Below, piece by piece: positions 1-8,002 of a stretch of DNA of 16,337 bases; within the stretch, counting starts at the first letter, position 1, and each line of letters begins with the position of its first letter. Both the position numbers and the translations under genes were made by a program. The DNA comes from JBBRWV01 sp038248985. Its GTDB lineage: Bacteria > Planctomycetota > Phycisphaerae > WQYP01. The DNA is taken from contig JBBRWV010000086.1 in the NCBI GenBank assembly GCA_038248985.1, positions 1 through 16,337 on the forward strand. Reading direction: 5' to 3'. The notes below the pieces were generated by a model. It had not been told where the DNA came from. It worked only from the letters and a program-made list of their open reading frames with translations, and did no database searches.

Positions 1-794
1 ACAACACCCTTGCGGCCCAGCACCGCCATCACTGCGGGCAATTCCGTTCGGGTCAGGGGGAAGCGCAGATGGATCGCCGTGTTGGGCTGATGGCGCAGTT
101 CGTTGAGGTAGAGCAGCTCGTCACCGTCACGCTGGACCAGCAATGTTTCCGCAGTCTGGCTCGGGATGGGCCACGACTGGATCAGGGGATAAAGGAACTG
201 TCGGGCTTCGCTGACCATGATGATCGCGCCCAGCGGTTGTTGGGCCGGTGCGTCGCTTGCAAAGATCGGCGCGATCACGCTGATATGGGGTTTCAGGTGT
301 TGCGCACTCATGTGCAGGTCGGTCAATACGGGTTTGCGGTCGCGCAGGGCGGCGGCCAGAGAGGCCGCGTGTTCGGCGTGGATCTCATTGAGTCCGCTCA
401 GGCTCAGACGCACCTTTCCCTGCGGATCGACCAGCAGCACGTCAGCGTAATGGTAATGCTTCTGCAGGCTGCGGAGGCGGGCGAGGAGTGCTTCATCCAC
501 CGCGCCACGAGCATCAGCCAGCGCCCGGGCCACACCTTGCGCCAGAAAACGGCTCTCGCTCAGTACCGCGGCATCGGCAAGCCGTTCTTTCCGCCAGTCG
601 ACGATCTGGCTCACCTTGCCCTGGGCGATGGCGGACAGTTCGCTGACCGCCTGCTGCCGGGCCGCCTGTTTCTGGGTGTCGTAGAACCAAACCCCGCCGG
701 CCAGCAGGCCCAGGAGTAACAGCGCAATAGTCGCTTTCATCCAACGCGGCACGGCGTTCATCTTTAGGGGGAGGTTGGTACTGGTTGTCGGCAT
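1..794 (-). CDS. Membrane sensor protein, N-terminal part (cut by window edge)
   Basis: Open frame of 264 codons running off the left edge without a stop. The product starts with a short polar leader, one membrane helix at about residues 19-37, then a soluble, probably periplasmic region. That region begins with a charged helix (KVSQIVDWRKERLAD) and carries sensor-like segments such as YADVLLVDPQGKVRLSLSG, LKPHISVIAPIF and ETLLVQRDGDELLYLNELRH. Helix-then-extracellular-sensor layouts of this kind are known in PAS/GGDEF or histidine kinase proteins; the output domain lies outside the window, so the enzyme class is inferred. The ATG at 794 is preferred because AGGAG lies 8 bases before it. The in-frame ATG at 761 has no such site. 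Its codon use is less C-biased at third positions than that of the neighbouring minus-strand genes, which may mean a different origin. Confidence 0.75.
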   Translation of the reverse strand, partial: MPTTSTNLPLKMNAVPRWMKATIALLLLGLLAGGVWFYDTQKQAARQQAVSELSAIAQGKVSQIVDWRKERLADAAVLSESRFLAQGVARALADARGAVDEALLARLRSLQKHYHYADVLLVDPQGKVRLSLSGLNEIHAEHAASLAAALRDRKPVLTDLHMSAQHLKPHISVIAPIFASDAPAQQPLGAIIMVSEARQFLYPLIQSWPIPSQTAETLLVQRDGDELLYLNELRHQPNTAIHLRFPLTRTELPAVMAVLGRKGV

Positions 795-1329
795 TTGCGA
801 TGCTCCTGCGTCTGCTCGACGCCTGGTTTCAGGACGGCACTTTCGGCATCACCGTTCACATCCGGCATCGGCACCTCAGGCACGGCATGGCCGGACGCAA
901 CAGGGCGGCATGTTTCCGCACGACCCACGTGTGTTCAGGCTCGGACGTGAAACGCACTGCGGTAGTGTAAGACCAAGACGCAACGGTCGCCATGGAAGGC
1001 CCCCGGCAATATGGCGAGGTCGGAACAAAATCGTCCGGTTCCTTCCGCACCCCAATAAGACCTCGAACCGCGATGCTGATGTAGTTAACAGCCGCGTCGG
1101 ATTTGGGGGGTTTCCCCTTCAAGCAAAGCCCGTCGCTGGCGGCCACTCCGATGCACGGAGGCCTGGGAGCCGTCAGCCACTCGGGGCACGGCGAATATCT
1201 GTTCCGCCGGATCGCCTGGAAACTCCAGGCGCGGGCTGAGGGCGAACCATTCGCTCGGGCTTCCTGCCGGTGGGCTTCGAAATGGAAGGGCAGATATTCA
1301 AGTCTCTGACCGCCGTGGCGCAGCGGATT
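795..1329. other. 535-bp gap, no recognised gene
   Basis: This gap lies between the start of the sensor gene and the stop of the phospholipase D gene, both on the minus strand. Several short frames exist but none has a recognisable family, a good ribosome site or consistent codon bias. The minus frame of the phospholipase gene stays open past its TAA from 1329 down to a TGA near 856 (about 158 codons). No terminator-like hairpin with a T run was found. Confidence 0.5.
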
Positions 1330-2625
1330 TTACATCCACCAGCGGAAGAGCCAGGCGCCGGCGTTGAGGAGGCGTTGGAGGAGGGAGAGGGCGCGGGTGT
1401 CGGCGCGGGTGATGCGGCGGGATTGTTTTTGTTCGTCGCGGAGGAGTTCGGCGACGGCGTTGGCGAAGGGGCGGGAGCGGATGACGGCGAGGAATTCGAG
1501 GTTGAAGTAGATGGAGCGGGGGTCCATGTTGGCTGAGCCGATGACGGAGTAGAGGTCGTCGACGACCATGGCCTTGGTGTGGAGCATGCGGTTTTGGCGT
1601 TCGTAGATGCGGAGGCCGCGGCGGAGGAGGCGGTCATAGAGGTAGGTGGTGGCGCGTTGGACGACGGGGACGTCGGAGAGGCCGGGGACGATAATGCGGA
1701 TGCGAGCGCCGCGGCGGTGGGCGCGGAGGAGGTTGCGCATGACCGAGCCGATGGGGAGGAAGTAGGCCATGGCGAGGATGACGCTGTGGTGGGCGCGGCG
1801 GAGGAGGCGGGCGTAGACGCGACCGGCGACGGCGTAGCGGAGGGTGGGTCCGGAGTCGAAGAAGCGGATGGATTCCTGGTGGGGGTCGGCAGTGGCGGAG
1901 AGTTGGCGGAGGCTGGCGCGGAAGCTTTTGCGCGCGGTGCGGCGGGATTCGCGGGTGGCGGTTTCATGGCGGGCGAGGAGCCAGGAGCGTTGGAAGGAGT
2001 GGGCGAGGTCGGCTTGTTGAGGGCCGTGGAGGCGGATGTGCATGTCGCGCCAGCCGAGGGCGGGGGAGGGATGGGGGGGAGCGGTGGGGGAGGTTTCACC
2101 GTGCGGGGGCGGAGGGACATCCTGGAGGTGACGGCGGTGGGGGGCGGAGGGGAGCGGTTCGAGGGTGTCGGTGATGTTCATGCCGCCGAAGTAGGCGATG
2201 GCGTCGTCGATGATGAGGAGTTTGCGGTGGTTGCGGCGGTTGAGGAGGGTGAAGGGGCGGAAGCGTCGGAAGGCTTCGCCATAGGAGTGGTAGGCGTGGA
2301 GGGTGACGCCGGCGCGGGCGAGGTTGTCGAAGATTTTTTGGGGTGTAGCGGAGCAGCCGAGGGCGTCGTAGTGAAGGCGGACGTCAATGCCTTGGCGGGC
2401 TTTTTCGTTAAGGGCCTGGGCGATGAGGCGGCCGAAGGAATCGTCGGCGAAGATGTAGGTTTCAAGCCAGACGCGGCGGGTGGCGGAACGGATGTCGGTG
2501 AGCATGGCGGTGAGGAGCGGGGGGGATTCGACGAAGAGTGTGAGCTGGTGATGGGCGACGGAGAGGGTGCGCGGCGCGGCGGGGGTTTCGTTGGCGAGGG
2601 GGAAGATGGTGGGGTTGGAAGTCAT
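1330..2625 (-). CDS. Cardiolipin synthase-type phospholipase D protein
   Basis: This is a 431-residue member of the phospholipase D superfamily. It has both HKD motifs: HRKLLIID (His133, Lys135, Asp140), followed by the family signature GGMNI, and HTKAMVVD (His349, Lys351, Asp356), followed by IGSANMDPRS. This arrangement fits bacterial cardiolipin synthases (ClsB/YbhO-like), which join phosphatidyl groups at the inner membrane. There are no long N-terminal membrane helices, as in ClsB. Between GGMNI and the conserved WRDMHIRLHG segment sits an unusual Pro/His/Ser-rich insert of about 35 residues (roughly 157-191), encoded by the most C-rich stretch of the gene. The ATG at 2625 is chosen because AAGGA sits just before it; an in-frame ATG 60 bases upstream lacks a site and would add residues unlike the family. 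The gap to rluE is 174 bp. Confidence 0.9.
   Translation of the reverse strand: MTSNPTIFPLANETPAAPRTLSVAHHQLTLFVESPPLLTAMLTDIRSATRRVWLETYIFADDSFGRLIAQALNEKARQGIDVRLHYDALGCSATPQKIFDNLARAGVTLHAYHSYGEAFRRFRPFTLLNRRNHRKLLIIDDAIAYFGGMNITDTLEPLPSAPHRRHLQDVPPPPHGETSPTAPPHPSPALGWRDMHIRLHGPQQADLAHSFQRSWLLARHETATRESRRTARKSFRASLRQLSATADPHQESIRFFDSGPTLRYAVAGRVYARLLRRAHHSVILAMAYFLPIGSVMRNLLRAHRRGARIRIIVPGLSDVPVVQRATTYLYDRLLRRGLRIYERQNRMLHTKAMVVDDLYSVIGSANMDPRSIYFNLEFLAVIRSRPFANAVAELLRDEQKQSRRITRADTRALSLLQRLLNAGAWLFRWWM
2058..2090 (+). other. G-quadruplex-forming motif inside the cardiolipin synthase gene
   Basis: On the plus strand five G runs (2058-2060, 2062-2066, 2068-2070, 2073-2079, 2086-2090) are separated by loops of 1 to 6 bases, which meets the usual G4 pattern. 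The run lies on the template strand and encodes the Pro-rich insert of the enzyme. Confidence 0.6.
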
Positions 2626-2661
2626 GGGTCCTTGCGTGGGGGTCAGGAGAGGGCGAAGGTA

Positions 2662-2683
2662 CAAGGTTCGAGTTTCAAGGTTC
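2662..2683. repeat. Short direct repeat upstream of the cardiolipin synthase gene
   Basis: The octamer CAAGGTTC occurs at 2662-2669 and again at 2676-2683, a 14-base period, just upstream of the chosen start. It may be a fragment of an intergenic repeat or simply chance. Confidence 0.3.
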
Positions 2684-2799
2684 ACGTTTTGGAGCGGGGT
2701 GGATCGCGCGTCGGTGGATGGAGGTGAGCTGGTTGCATCAATAGGATAGGGTGCCAGGGGCGGATTGACGACTGGAAAGTGAGTGGGGGTGGGAAGTGA

Positions 2800-3366
2800 T
2801 TAGCGGGCGAAGACTTGGTCGCGTTGGACGGGGGTGAGTTCTTTCCATGTGCCGGGCTCGAGGTCGGCGAGGTGGAATTGGCCGATGCGTTTGCGGACGA
2901 GGCGGAGGGTGGGGAAGCCGACGGCGGCGGTCATGCGGCGGACCTGGCGATTTTTTCCTTCGACGAGTTCGAGGGAGATCCAGCTGGTGGGGACGGTGAG
3001 GCGGAAGCGGATCGGGGGGACGCGCGCGGGGATGAGCGGTTGGGGGTCGAGGACGCGGGCGTGGCAGGGGAGGGTGCGGCGGCCGTCGATGAGGAGGCCG
3101 GCCTGGAGTTGGGCGAGGGCGGCGTCATCGGGGATGCGTTCGACCTGGGCCCAGTATTCGCGGCCGTGCTGATGCTGCGGGAGGAGGAGGCGGGCGTTGA
3201 GCTCGGGCTCATCGCTGAGGAGGAGGAGTCCTTCGCTGTCGGCGTCGAGGCGGCCGAGGGCATAGACTTCTTGGGGCAGGGCGAATTCGGCGAGGGTGCG
3301 ATTCTTGGACCCATCGGGCGTGAACTGGCTGACGACGCCATAGGGTTTGTGAAAAGCGAGGAGCAT
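2800..3366 (-). CDS. rluE: 23S rRNA pseudouridine synthase, RluE type
   Basis: This 188-residue protein matches the short RluE/RluB/RluF branch of the RsuA family, which isomerises a uridine in 23S rRNA in the cytoplasm. The catalytic motif GRLDADSEGLLLLS is present with the essential Asp at residue 41. Other family segments are AFHKPYGVVSQFT at the N-terminus, PTSWISLELVEGKNRQVRRMTAAVGFPTLRLVR in the second half, and a C-terminal WKELTP segment. The arrangement follows E. coli RluE closely. There is no N-terminal S4 domain, as expected for RluE. It starts 21 bases after the argG stop on the same strand, so the two are probably co-transcribed; the ribosome site (GAGAGA) is weak. RluE rather than RluB/F is the likeliest assignment from length and lack of S4. 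Confidence 0.9.
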   Translation of the reverse strand: MLLAFHKPYGVVSQFTPDGSKNRTLAEFALPQEVYALGRLDADSEGLLLLSDEPELNARLLLPQHQHGREYWAQVERIPDDAALAQLQAGLLIDGRRTLPCHARVLDPQPLIPARVPPIRFRLTVPTSWISLELVEGKNRQVRRMTAAVGFPTLRLVRKRIGQFHLADLEPGTWKELTPVQRDQVFAR

Positions 3367-3380
3367 CTCGGTGTCTCTCT

Positions 3381-3397
3381 GCGGAAGTTATTTCCGC
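3381..3397 (-). other. Small hairpin over the argG stop codon
   Basis: The 6-bp arms GCGGAA and TTCCGC flank a 5-base loop containing the argG TAA. No T run follows, so it is not a standard terminator. It could shield the weak rluE ribosome site from read-through ribosomes, or be incidental. Confidence 0.3.
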
Positions 3398-4611
3398 TTG
3401 TTGACCATGGCGTGGACTTTCATGGGCAGGCCGAAGAGCTTGATGAAACCGATGGCGTCTTTGCCGTCGTATTCGGTGCCCATGGTGAAGCTGGCGAGTT
3501 TTTCCTGGTAGAGGGACTTGGGGGATTCGGCGCCGGCGACAGTGGCGCGGCCCTTGAGGAGTTTGACGCGGACCTTGCCGGTGGTGTTTTTCTGGACGTC
3601 GTTGAAGAAGGTGTCGAGGGCCTCGCGCAAGGGGTGGAACCACTGGCCGTAGTAGACGAGGTCGGCGTATTTGAGGGCGAGGGTTTGTTTGTAGTGAAGG
3701 GTGTCGCGTTCGATGGTGAGGTGTTCAAGGCCGGTGAGGGCGCTGTAGAGGATGGTGCCGCCGGGGGTTTCGTAAGCGCCGCGCGACTTCATGCCGACGA
3801 GGCGGTTTTCGACGAGGTCGGTTTGCCCGACGGCGTGTTTTCCGCCGAGGGTGTTGAGGAGGGCGATGAGGTCATGGCCCGGGAGTTTTTTGCCATTGAC
3901 GGCGACGGGGGTGCCGGCGACGAATTCGATTTCGACGTAGGCGGGAGTGCTGGGGGCTTTGCTGACGGGGACGGACATGGTCCAGAGATCGTCCTTGGGT
4001 TCATTGCGCGGATTTTCGAGGTCTGCACCTTCGTGGGAGATGTGCCAGAGGTTGCGGTCGCGGGAGTAGATTTTCTTCTTGGATTGTTCGATGGGGACGC
4101 CCTTGGCCTTGGCGTAATCGATGGCGGCTTCGCGCGAGCGGAGTTCGAAGCGGTCATCCTTCCAGGGGGCGATGATCTGGAGATGCGGGGCGAGGGCCAT
4201 GTAGGTGAGCTCGAAGCGGACTTGGTCATTGCCTTTGCCGGTGGCGCCGTGGGCGACGGCGTCGGCCCCTTCGGCGAGGGCGGTCATGACCTGGTACTTG
4301 GCGATGAGGGGGCGGGCGATGGAGGTGCCGAGGAGGTAATTGGATTCATAGACGGCACCGGATTTGAGCATGGGGTAGCAGTATTGCTCGGCGAATTCCT
4401 GGCGGAGGTCTTTGACGATGCATTTATCCGCACCGGATTCGAGGGCTTTCTTTTTGATGCCTTCGAGTTCATCCCCCTGGCCGAGTTCTGCGGCGAAGGC
4501 GATGACCTGGCAGCCGGGGTAGAAGTCTTTGAGCCAGGGGAGGATGACGGAGGTGTCGAGACCGCCGGAGTAAGCGAGGACGATTTTTTTTACCGAGTTC
4601 TGGGCAGCCAT
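3388..4611 (-). CDS. argG: Argininosuccinate synthase
   Basis: This enzyme of 407 residues joins citrulline and aspartate with ATP to form argininosuccinate, the penultimate step of arginine synthesis in the cytoplasm. The N-type ATP-pyrophosphatase loop AYSGGLDTS is at residues 13-21. The second signature, AHGATGKGNDQVRFELTY, follows in the first third, and the C-terminal region (YDGKDAIGFIKLFGLPMKVHAMV) is typical. The length matches the usual 400-410 residues. The ATG at 4611 is used because GGAG lies about 7 bases before it and the protein then starts right before the ATP loop; the longer open frame to 4704 adds a basic tail not seen in the family. It is followed by rluE after 21 bases. 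A possible promoter is at 4667-4694. Confidence 0.97.
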   Translation of the reverse strand: MAAQNSVKKIVLAYSGGLDTSVILPWLKDFYPGCQVIAFAAELGQGDELEGIKKKALESGADKCIVKDLRQEFAEQYCYPMLKSGAVYESNYLLGTSIARPLIAKYQVMTALAEGADAVAHGATGKGNDQVRFELTYMALAPHLQIIAPWKDDRFELRSREAAIDYAKAKGVPIEQSKKKIYSRDRNLWHISHEGADLENPRNEPKDDLWTMSVPVSKAPSTPAYVEIEFVAGTPVAVNGKKLPGHDLIALLNTLGGKHAVGQTDLVENRLVGMKSRGAYETPGGTILYSALTGLEHLTIERDTLHYKQTLALKYADLVYYGQWFHPLREALDTFFNDVQKNTTGKVRVKLLKGRATVAGAESPKSLYQEKLASFTMGTEYDGKDAIGFIKLFGLPMKVHAMVNKRK

Positions 4612-4666
4612 GGTTTCTCCAAAGGGACGGATTCTGAAAGTTTTGCGCCTGCAGCGAAGTCTCATT

Positions 4667-4694
4667 ATGTTACGAGCAAGCGGGCGGGTTGCAA
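4667..4694 (-). promoter_or_regulatory. Possible sigma70 promoter of argG
   Basis: On the minus strand TTGCAA (4689-4694) and TAACAT (4667-4672) are separated by 16 bases. The second box is a weak match. It would give a leader of about 50 bases before the argG ATG, consistent with argG having its own promoter separate from csrA. Confidence 0.35.
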
Positions 4695-4808
4695 CCGATT
4701 GCATGCGTAAACTTAAGCATGGCTTGCGGGGCGGCGTCGGCGGGATATATGCGCGCGTGTTTTGAGGTGACGGATTGGTTGAATTGCGGGGAAGCGGTAT
4801 GACAAGTT

Positions 4809-5075
4809 TTACGTGGCCGACGGATCGGCGGGGGGGGCGGGAGGCGGAGCGGACGCGGCGGCGGCGAATTTGGCTTTGCGTTCAGCCTCGGCGACTTCGA
4901 GAGGGGTGGGCTTGCCGGGGTTTTCCTTGCGCCAGATTTCATCGCGATCGACGGAGATTTCACGTGGGGCCTGGATGGCGAGGCGCACGCTGGAACGCGA
5001 CCATTTGACGATCTTCACTTCGATGTTGCCATCGATAATGATGCTTTGACCTTCGGTACGGGCGAGTGCCAGCAT
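4809..5075 (-). CDS. csrA: Carbon storage regulator CsrA with extended C-terminus
   Basis: This is an 88-residue RNA-binding regulator. Residues 1 to about 47 match CsrA/RsmA: MLALARTEGQSIIIDGNIEVKIV, then VRLAIQAPREISVDRDEIW, including the two basic/hydrophobic strands that contact GGA motifs in mRNA leaders. CsrA dimers block or stabilise target mRNAs in the cytoplasm. The usual length is 60-70 residues. Here a charged helix (PLEVAEAERKAKFAAAA) is followed by an Ala/Pro-rich tail to residue 88. GAAGG lies 8 bases before the ATG. It sits between xerD (129 bp upstream) and argG (197 bp downstream). In many bacteria csrA is next to flagellar genes; this is not the case here. Confidence 0.93.
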   Translation of the reverse strand: MLALARTEGQSIIIDGNIEVKIVKWSRSSVRLAIQAPREISVDRDEIWRKENPGKPTPLEVAEAERKAKFAAAASAPPPAPPADPSAT

Positions 5076-5145
5076 GGCGCGACCTTCTTTCGTTTAGAGC
5101 ATCAACGGCCCGTGGGAAAATCGGGAAAACATCACAAACCTAAGC

Positions 5146-5154
5146 ATTGTAGCA
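5146..5154 (-). promoter_or_regulatory. Possible extended -10 promoter of csrA
   Basis: On the minus strand TGC-TACAAT matches an extended -10 element. No convincing -35 box is seen; the sequence upstream is an A tract. The csrA leader would be about 65-70 bases long. Confidence 0.4.
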
Positions 5155-5204
5155 GTTTTTTTGGGGTGAAACGACGGGAAAATAAAGTGTCCTCGGCGGG
5201 CGGT

Positions 5205-6188
5205 TTACTGCCGGGGGTGAAACTTGCGGTGAACCTCCTTGAGACGGTCGGCATCGACGTGGGTGTAGATCTGGGTGGTGACGACGTTGGAATGGCCGAG
5301 GAGTTCCTGGACAACGCGTAAATCCGCTCCGCCGGAGAGCAGATGGGTGGCAAAGGAATGGCGCAGGGTGTGGGGATGAATCGATCGTATACCCGCTTTT
5401 TTGGCGTAGCGGCGCACGAGTTGCCAGAGGACGATGCGGGTGATAAGGCCGCCGCTGCGGGAGAGGAAAACGCGATCCCCGGCGGTCATTTTGCGGGCGG
5501 TTTTGACTTGCAGCAGAGCGGGACGTTCTTCGGCGAGGTAGGTTAGAACGGCGCGCAGGGCGGGCGCTCCGAGCGGGACGACGCGTTCCTTTTGGCCTTT
5601 GCCGAGGACCCGCAGGACACCGAGATCGGGGTGAATGTCGGTAAGGCGGAGATCGGCCAGTTCGGAGGCGCGCAAGCCCGAGGCGTAGAAGAGTTCGAGG
5701 ATCGCGCGGTCACGCTGGGCAAGTTTGGGATTGCTGGCATCGACGGCCGCTAGAAGAGCGGTGATTTGCTCGCGTCCGAGGACATCGGGGAGCCTTTTCC
5801 AACTGTGCGGGGTCTCCAGCAATTCGGTGGGGTTTTGCGCGACGAATTGGCGGCCCTTGGCGAAGCGGTAGAAGACTTTTAGCGTGGCGATTTTGCGGAG
5901 GATGGAAGAGATGGCGAGTTTTTTTTTCGCCCGCAGGAACTCCAGGTATTTGGAAATGGTGGCGCGATCGGCCGTGCATACCGTGGTGTCGGCGAGGGCA
6001 CAGAACGCGGCGAACTCGGCCATGTCGTGGGTGTAGGCCAGAACGGTGTTGGCGGCGAGGCCGAGCTCCATTTCGATGAACAGGTGGAAGTGGCGCAGCG
6101 CGGTATCTTCGCGCTCGGCGGTGGGGGGGCAGGACAGAATCACTGGGGTGATTGCAGGGCCGGCGAGATTGGCGGAACGGGTTTTCAT
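5205..6188 (-). CDS. xerD: Tyrosine recombinase, XerD-like
   Basis: This 327-residue tyrosine recombinase has an N-terminal SAM-like core-binding domain (about residues 25-115) and a C-terminal catalytic domain. All six catalytic residues can be placed: Arg173 (SGLRASEL), Lys197 (LGKGQKERVVPL), His273 and Arg276 (HPHTLRHSFATHLL), His299 (LLGHS) and nucleophile Tyr308 (TTQIYTHV). Length and motif spacing fit XerC/XerD, which resolve chromosome dimers at dif; the context and the GKGQKERVVPLG segment favour XerD, but XerC is not excluded. The N-terminus is about 20 residues longer than usual. The ATG at 6188 is used; an upstream TTG at 6194 is possible and neither has a clear ribosome site. It is divergent from the membrane protein gene at 6320, leaving 131 bp between them. 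Confidence 0.9.
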   Translation of the reverse strand: MKTRSANLAGPAITPVILSCPPTAEREDTALRHFHLFIEMELGLAANTVLAYTHDMAEFAAFCALADTTVCTADRATISKYLEFLRAKKKLAISSILRKIATLKVFYRFAKGRQFVAQNPTELLETPHSWKRLPDVLGREQITALLAAVDASNPKLAQRDRAILELFYASGLRASELADLRLTDIHPDLGVLRVLGKGQKERVVPLGAPALRAVLTYLAEERPALLQVKTARKMTAGDRVFLSRSGGLITRIVLWQLVRRYAKKAGIRSIHPHTLRHSFATHLLSGGADLRVVQELLGHSNVVTTQIYTHVDADRLKEVHRKFHPRQ

Positions 6189-6319
6189 ACGCAACCATTA
6201 TCGGGCAACGCGTGTGAATGGGCACACAAAGAAACTTTCAGGGCCGCAAGCGGGTGATTATTTCGCGCGGGGGCGAATTCGGCCTTTGTCAAAGCCGGGC
6301 GGTGCATCGGCCCGATAAA

Positions 6320-6952
6320 ATGGATATGGATTCGAATTCACCGCAACCACTGTTTTCCAGCGCGGCCGAGGGTGCGGGGCCGGGACCACTTTCGCCGGCG
6401 CATCTCGTGGAACTGGAATCTGCGAAAGGGCGGCAGAAGAAGATTCGCCGGGCCATGACGGTGGCCACGGTGGATGCGTGGATTTTGGCGATTTTTGCCG
6501 GGCTGACCCTGGTGTGCAGCATTCTCAGCCCGATTGGCCTGGTGCTGGGGGCGGCGCTGGCCGGGGTGGCGTTCAACTCCTTTCGCGCGGCGGCGCGCTT
6601 GCGGAAATTCGACGTTGCCGCGCCGCGGCGGCTGGCCATCAATCAATTGGCGCTGGCGGCCATTCTCCTCACCTACGCGGGGTATTCCCTTTATGTGGCC
6701 GCCCACGCGCCCAGCCCTACGATGGCGGCGGTGGGCAACGATCCGCAAATTGCGGCGCAGCTTGCGTCCATGATGGGGTCGCTGGATGATCTAGTTTGGC
6801 TGATCTACCTCGCCGTGTACGGGGGGCTGATCGTGGGGACCATTGCGGCGCAGGGGTCGGCGGCGCTCTACTATTACTCGCGCGGTAAGATACTGGCGGC
6901 GTATCTCGCGCAAACGCCCGCGTGGATTCTCGAGGTGCAGACGCGCCTGTGA
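6320..6952 (+). CDS. Four-helix membrane protein of unknown function
   Basis: This 210-residue protein belongs to no family I recognise. Residues 1-45 are polar and Ser/Pro/Gly-rich, ending in a basic patch (KGRQKKIRRA), so the N-terminus is probably cytoplasmic. Four hydrophobic segments follow at about 52-69, 71-88, 107-129 and 157-178. A basic loop (RAAARLRKFDVAAPRR) separates helices 2 and 3, which fits the positive-inside rule. A Tyr-rich segment follows the last helix. Codon use matches the neighbours, and no in-frame interruption occurs, so the gene is probably real. The start is uncertain: ATG at 6320 or 6326, with no clear ribosome site; an in-frame ATG at 6218 would add an unlikely basic leader. 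It precedes the epimerase by 81 bp on the same strand. Confidence 0.7.
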   Translation: MDMDSNSPQPLFSSAAEGAGPGPLSPAHLVELESAKGRQKKIRRAMTVATVDAWILAIFAGLTLVCSILSPIGLVLGAALAGVAFNSFRAAARLRKFDVAAPRRLAINQLALAAILLTYAGYSLYVAAHAPSPTMAAVGNDPQIAAQLASMMGSLDDLVWLIYLAVYGGLIVGTIAAQGSAALYYYSRGKILAAYLAQTPAWILEVQTRL

Positions 6953-7033
6953 CGGCAACCGGGGGCGGCGGGTAACAACGCCATCGCACTGGACCGCATT
7001 TCACATTACCATGTTCAGCAAAGGAGTTTCCCT

Positions 7034-7987
7034 ATGAAAGTTTTCGTCACAGGTGCCGCGGGGTTTGTGGGTTCGCGTTTGGCGTTGTCGCTGCTGACGC
7101 GCGGCGATACGGTCATCGGCCATGACAATTTTGATCCTTACTATGAGCGCGTTCATAAAGATCGCCATCTGCGCGATCTTCTGCCGCACAAAAACTTCAC
7201 GTTCATTGAAGGCGACCTGCGCGATGAGAAGTCGCTGCTGAAAATCTTTGCCGAGCAAATGCCCGATGCGGTCGGGCACATGGCGGCGATGGCCGCGGTG
7301 CGCTATTCAATGAAGCACCCGCTCATCTACGGCCACGTGAACGTGCAGGGGACGATGAACCTCCTGGATGCGGGGCGGCAGACATCGAACCCGCGGTTTG
7401 TGATCGCCTCGACGGGATCGGTTTACGGAACCTCGACGCCGGTGCCGTTTGCGGAAACCGCCGCCGCGGATCGACCGTTGGCACCGTATCCGGCCTCGAA
7501 GCGCTGCATGGAATTGATGGCGCATTGCTACCATCACCTGTGGAAGATGCCGACGACAATCGTGCGATTCTTCAATGTTTACGGGCCGTTTGGCCGGCCG
7601 GACATGATGCCGTGGCAATGGACGCTGGATATTCTCGCCGGCAAGACGCTGACGTTGTACAACGCTGGTCACATCAAGCGCGACTGGACGTACATCGACG
7701 ATATTGTGTCAGGTCTGACCCTGGCGCTCGATAAGCCGTTTCCGTTTGAGATTTTTAATCTGGGCTGTTCCAACCCCGTGGAGAATCTGCGCTTTATCGA
7801 AGTGCTGGAAGGCTTGCTGGGCAAAAAGGCGATTGTGGCCGATACCCCCACCCCGCCGACGGAGCCGATGATTACCTATGCGGATGTGACGAAGGCGCGG
7901 CAGATGCTGGGATACGCACCGAAGACGCAGGTGGAGGAAGGGTTGAAGAACTTCATTGAGTGGATGCGCGTGGAGACGATTATCTAG
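7034..7987 (+). CDS. NAD-dependent epimerase, UDP-glucuronate 4-epimerase-like
   Basis: This 317-residue protein is an extended short-chain dehydrogenase. The Rossmann NAD motif GAAGFVG is at residues 7-13. The catalytic residues are Ser126/Thr127 in IASTGSVYG, with Tyr152 and Lys156 in YPASK. The segments DNFDPYYE after the first strand, FFNVYGPFGRPDMMPW, and RDWTYIDDIVSGL place it near UDP-glucuronate 4-epimerases, which convert UDP-glucuronate to UDP-galacturonate for capsule or lipopolysaccharide. The usual HLAAQAGVRYS segment reads HMAAMAAVRYS, so substrate choice is less certain. The ATG has a strong AAAGGAG site 8 bases upstream. There are no polysaccharide genes beside it, so it may act alone or with genes elsewhere. 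Confidence 0.9.
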   Translation: MKVFVTGAAGFVGSRLALSLLTRGDTVIGHDNFDPYYERVHKDRHLRDLLPHKNFTFIEGDLRDEKSLLKIFAEQMPDAVGHMAAMAAVRYSMKHPLIYGHVNVQGTMNLLDAGRQTSNPRFVIASTGSVYGTSTPVPFAETAAADRPLAPYPASKRCMELMAHCYHHLWKMPTTIVRFFNVYGPFGRPDMMPWQWTLDILAGKTLTLYNAGHIKRDWTYIDDIVSGLTLALDKPFPFEIFNLGCSNPVENLRFIEVLEGLLGKKAIVADTPTPPTEPMITYADVTKARQMLGYAPKTQVEEGLKNFIEWMRVETII

Positions 7988-8002
7988 GCGGAGAAGCCTC
8001 CC

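Noticed and set aside
69..719. Plus-strand frame of 216 codons opposite the sensor gene
   Set aside because: The minus frame gives a membrane helix and sensor-like segments with a good ribosome site; the plus product has no recognisable feature.
1579..2727. Open plus-strand frame of 382 codons opposite the cardiolipin synthase gene
   Set aside because: Antisense shadow with the same Gly/Glu/Val-rich bias; the minus strand has both HKD motifs.
2815..4710. Open plus-strand frame of 631 codons opposite rluE and argG
   Set aside because: It lies fully antisense to two certain genes. Its Gly/Glu/Asp/Val-rich composition is what strong C bias at third codon positions produces on the opposite strand.
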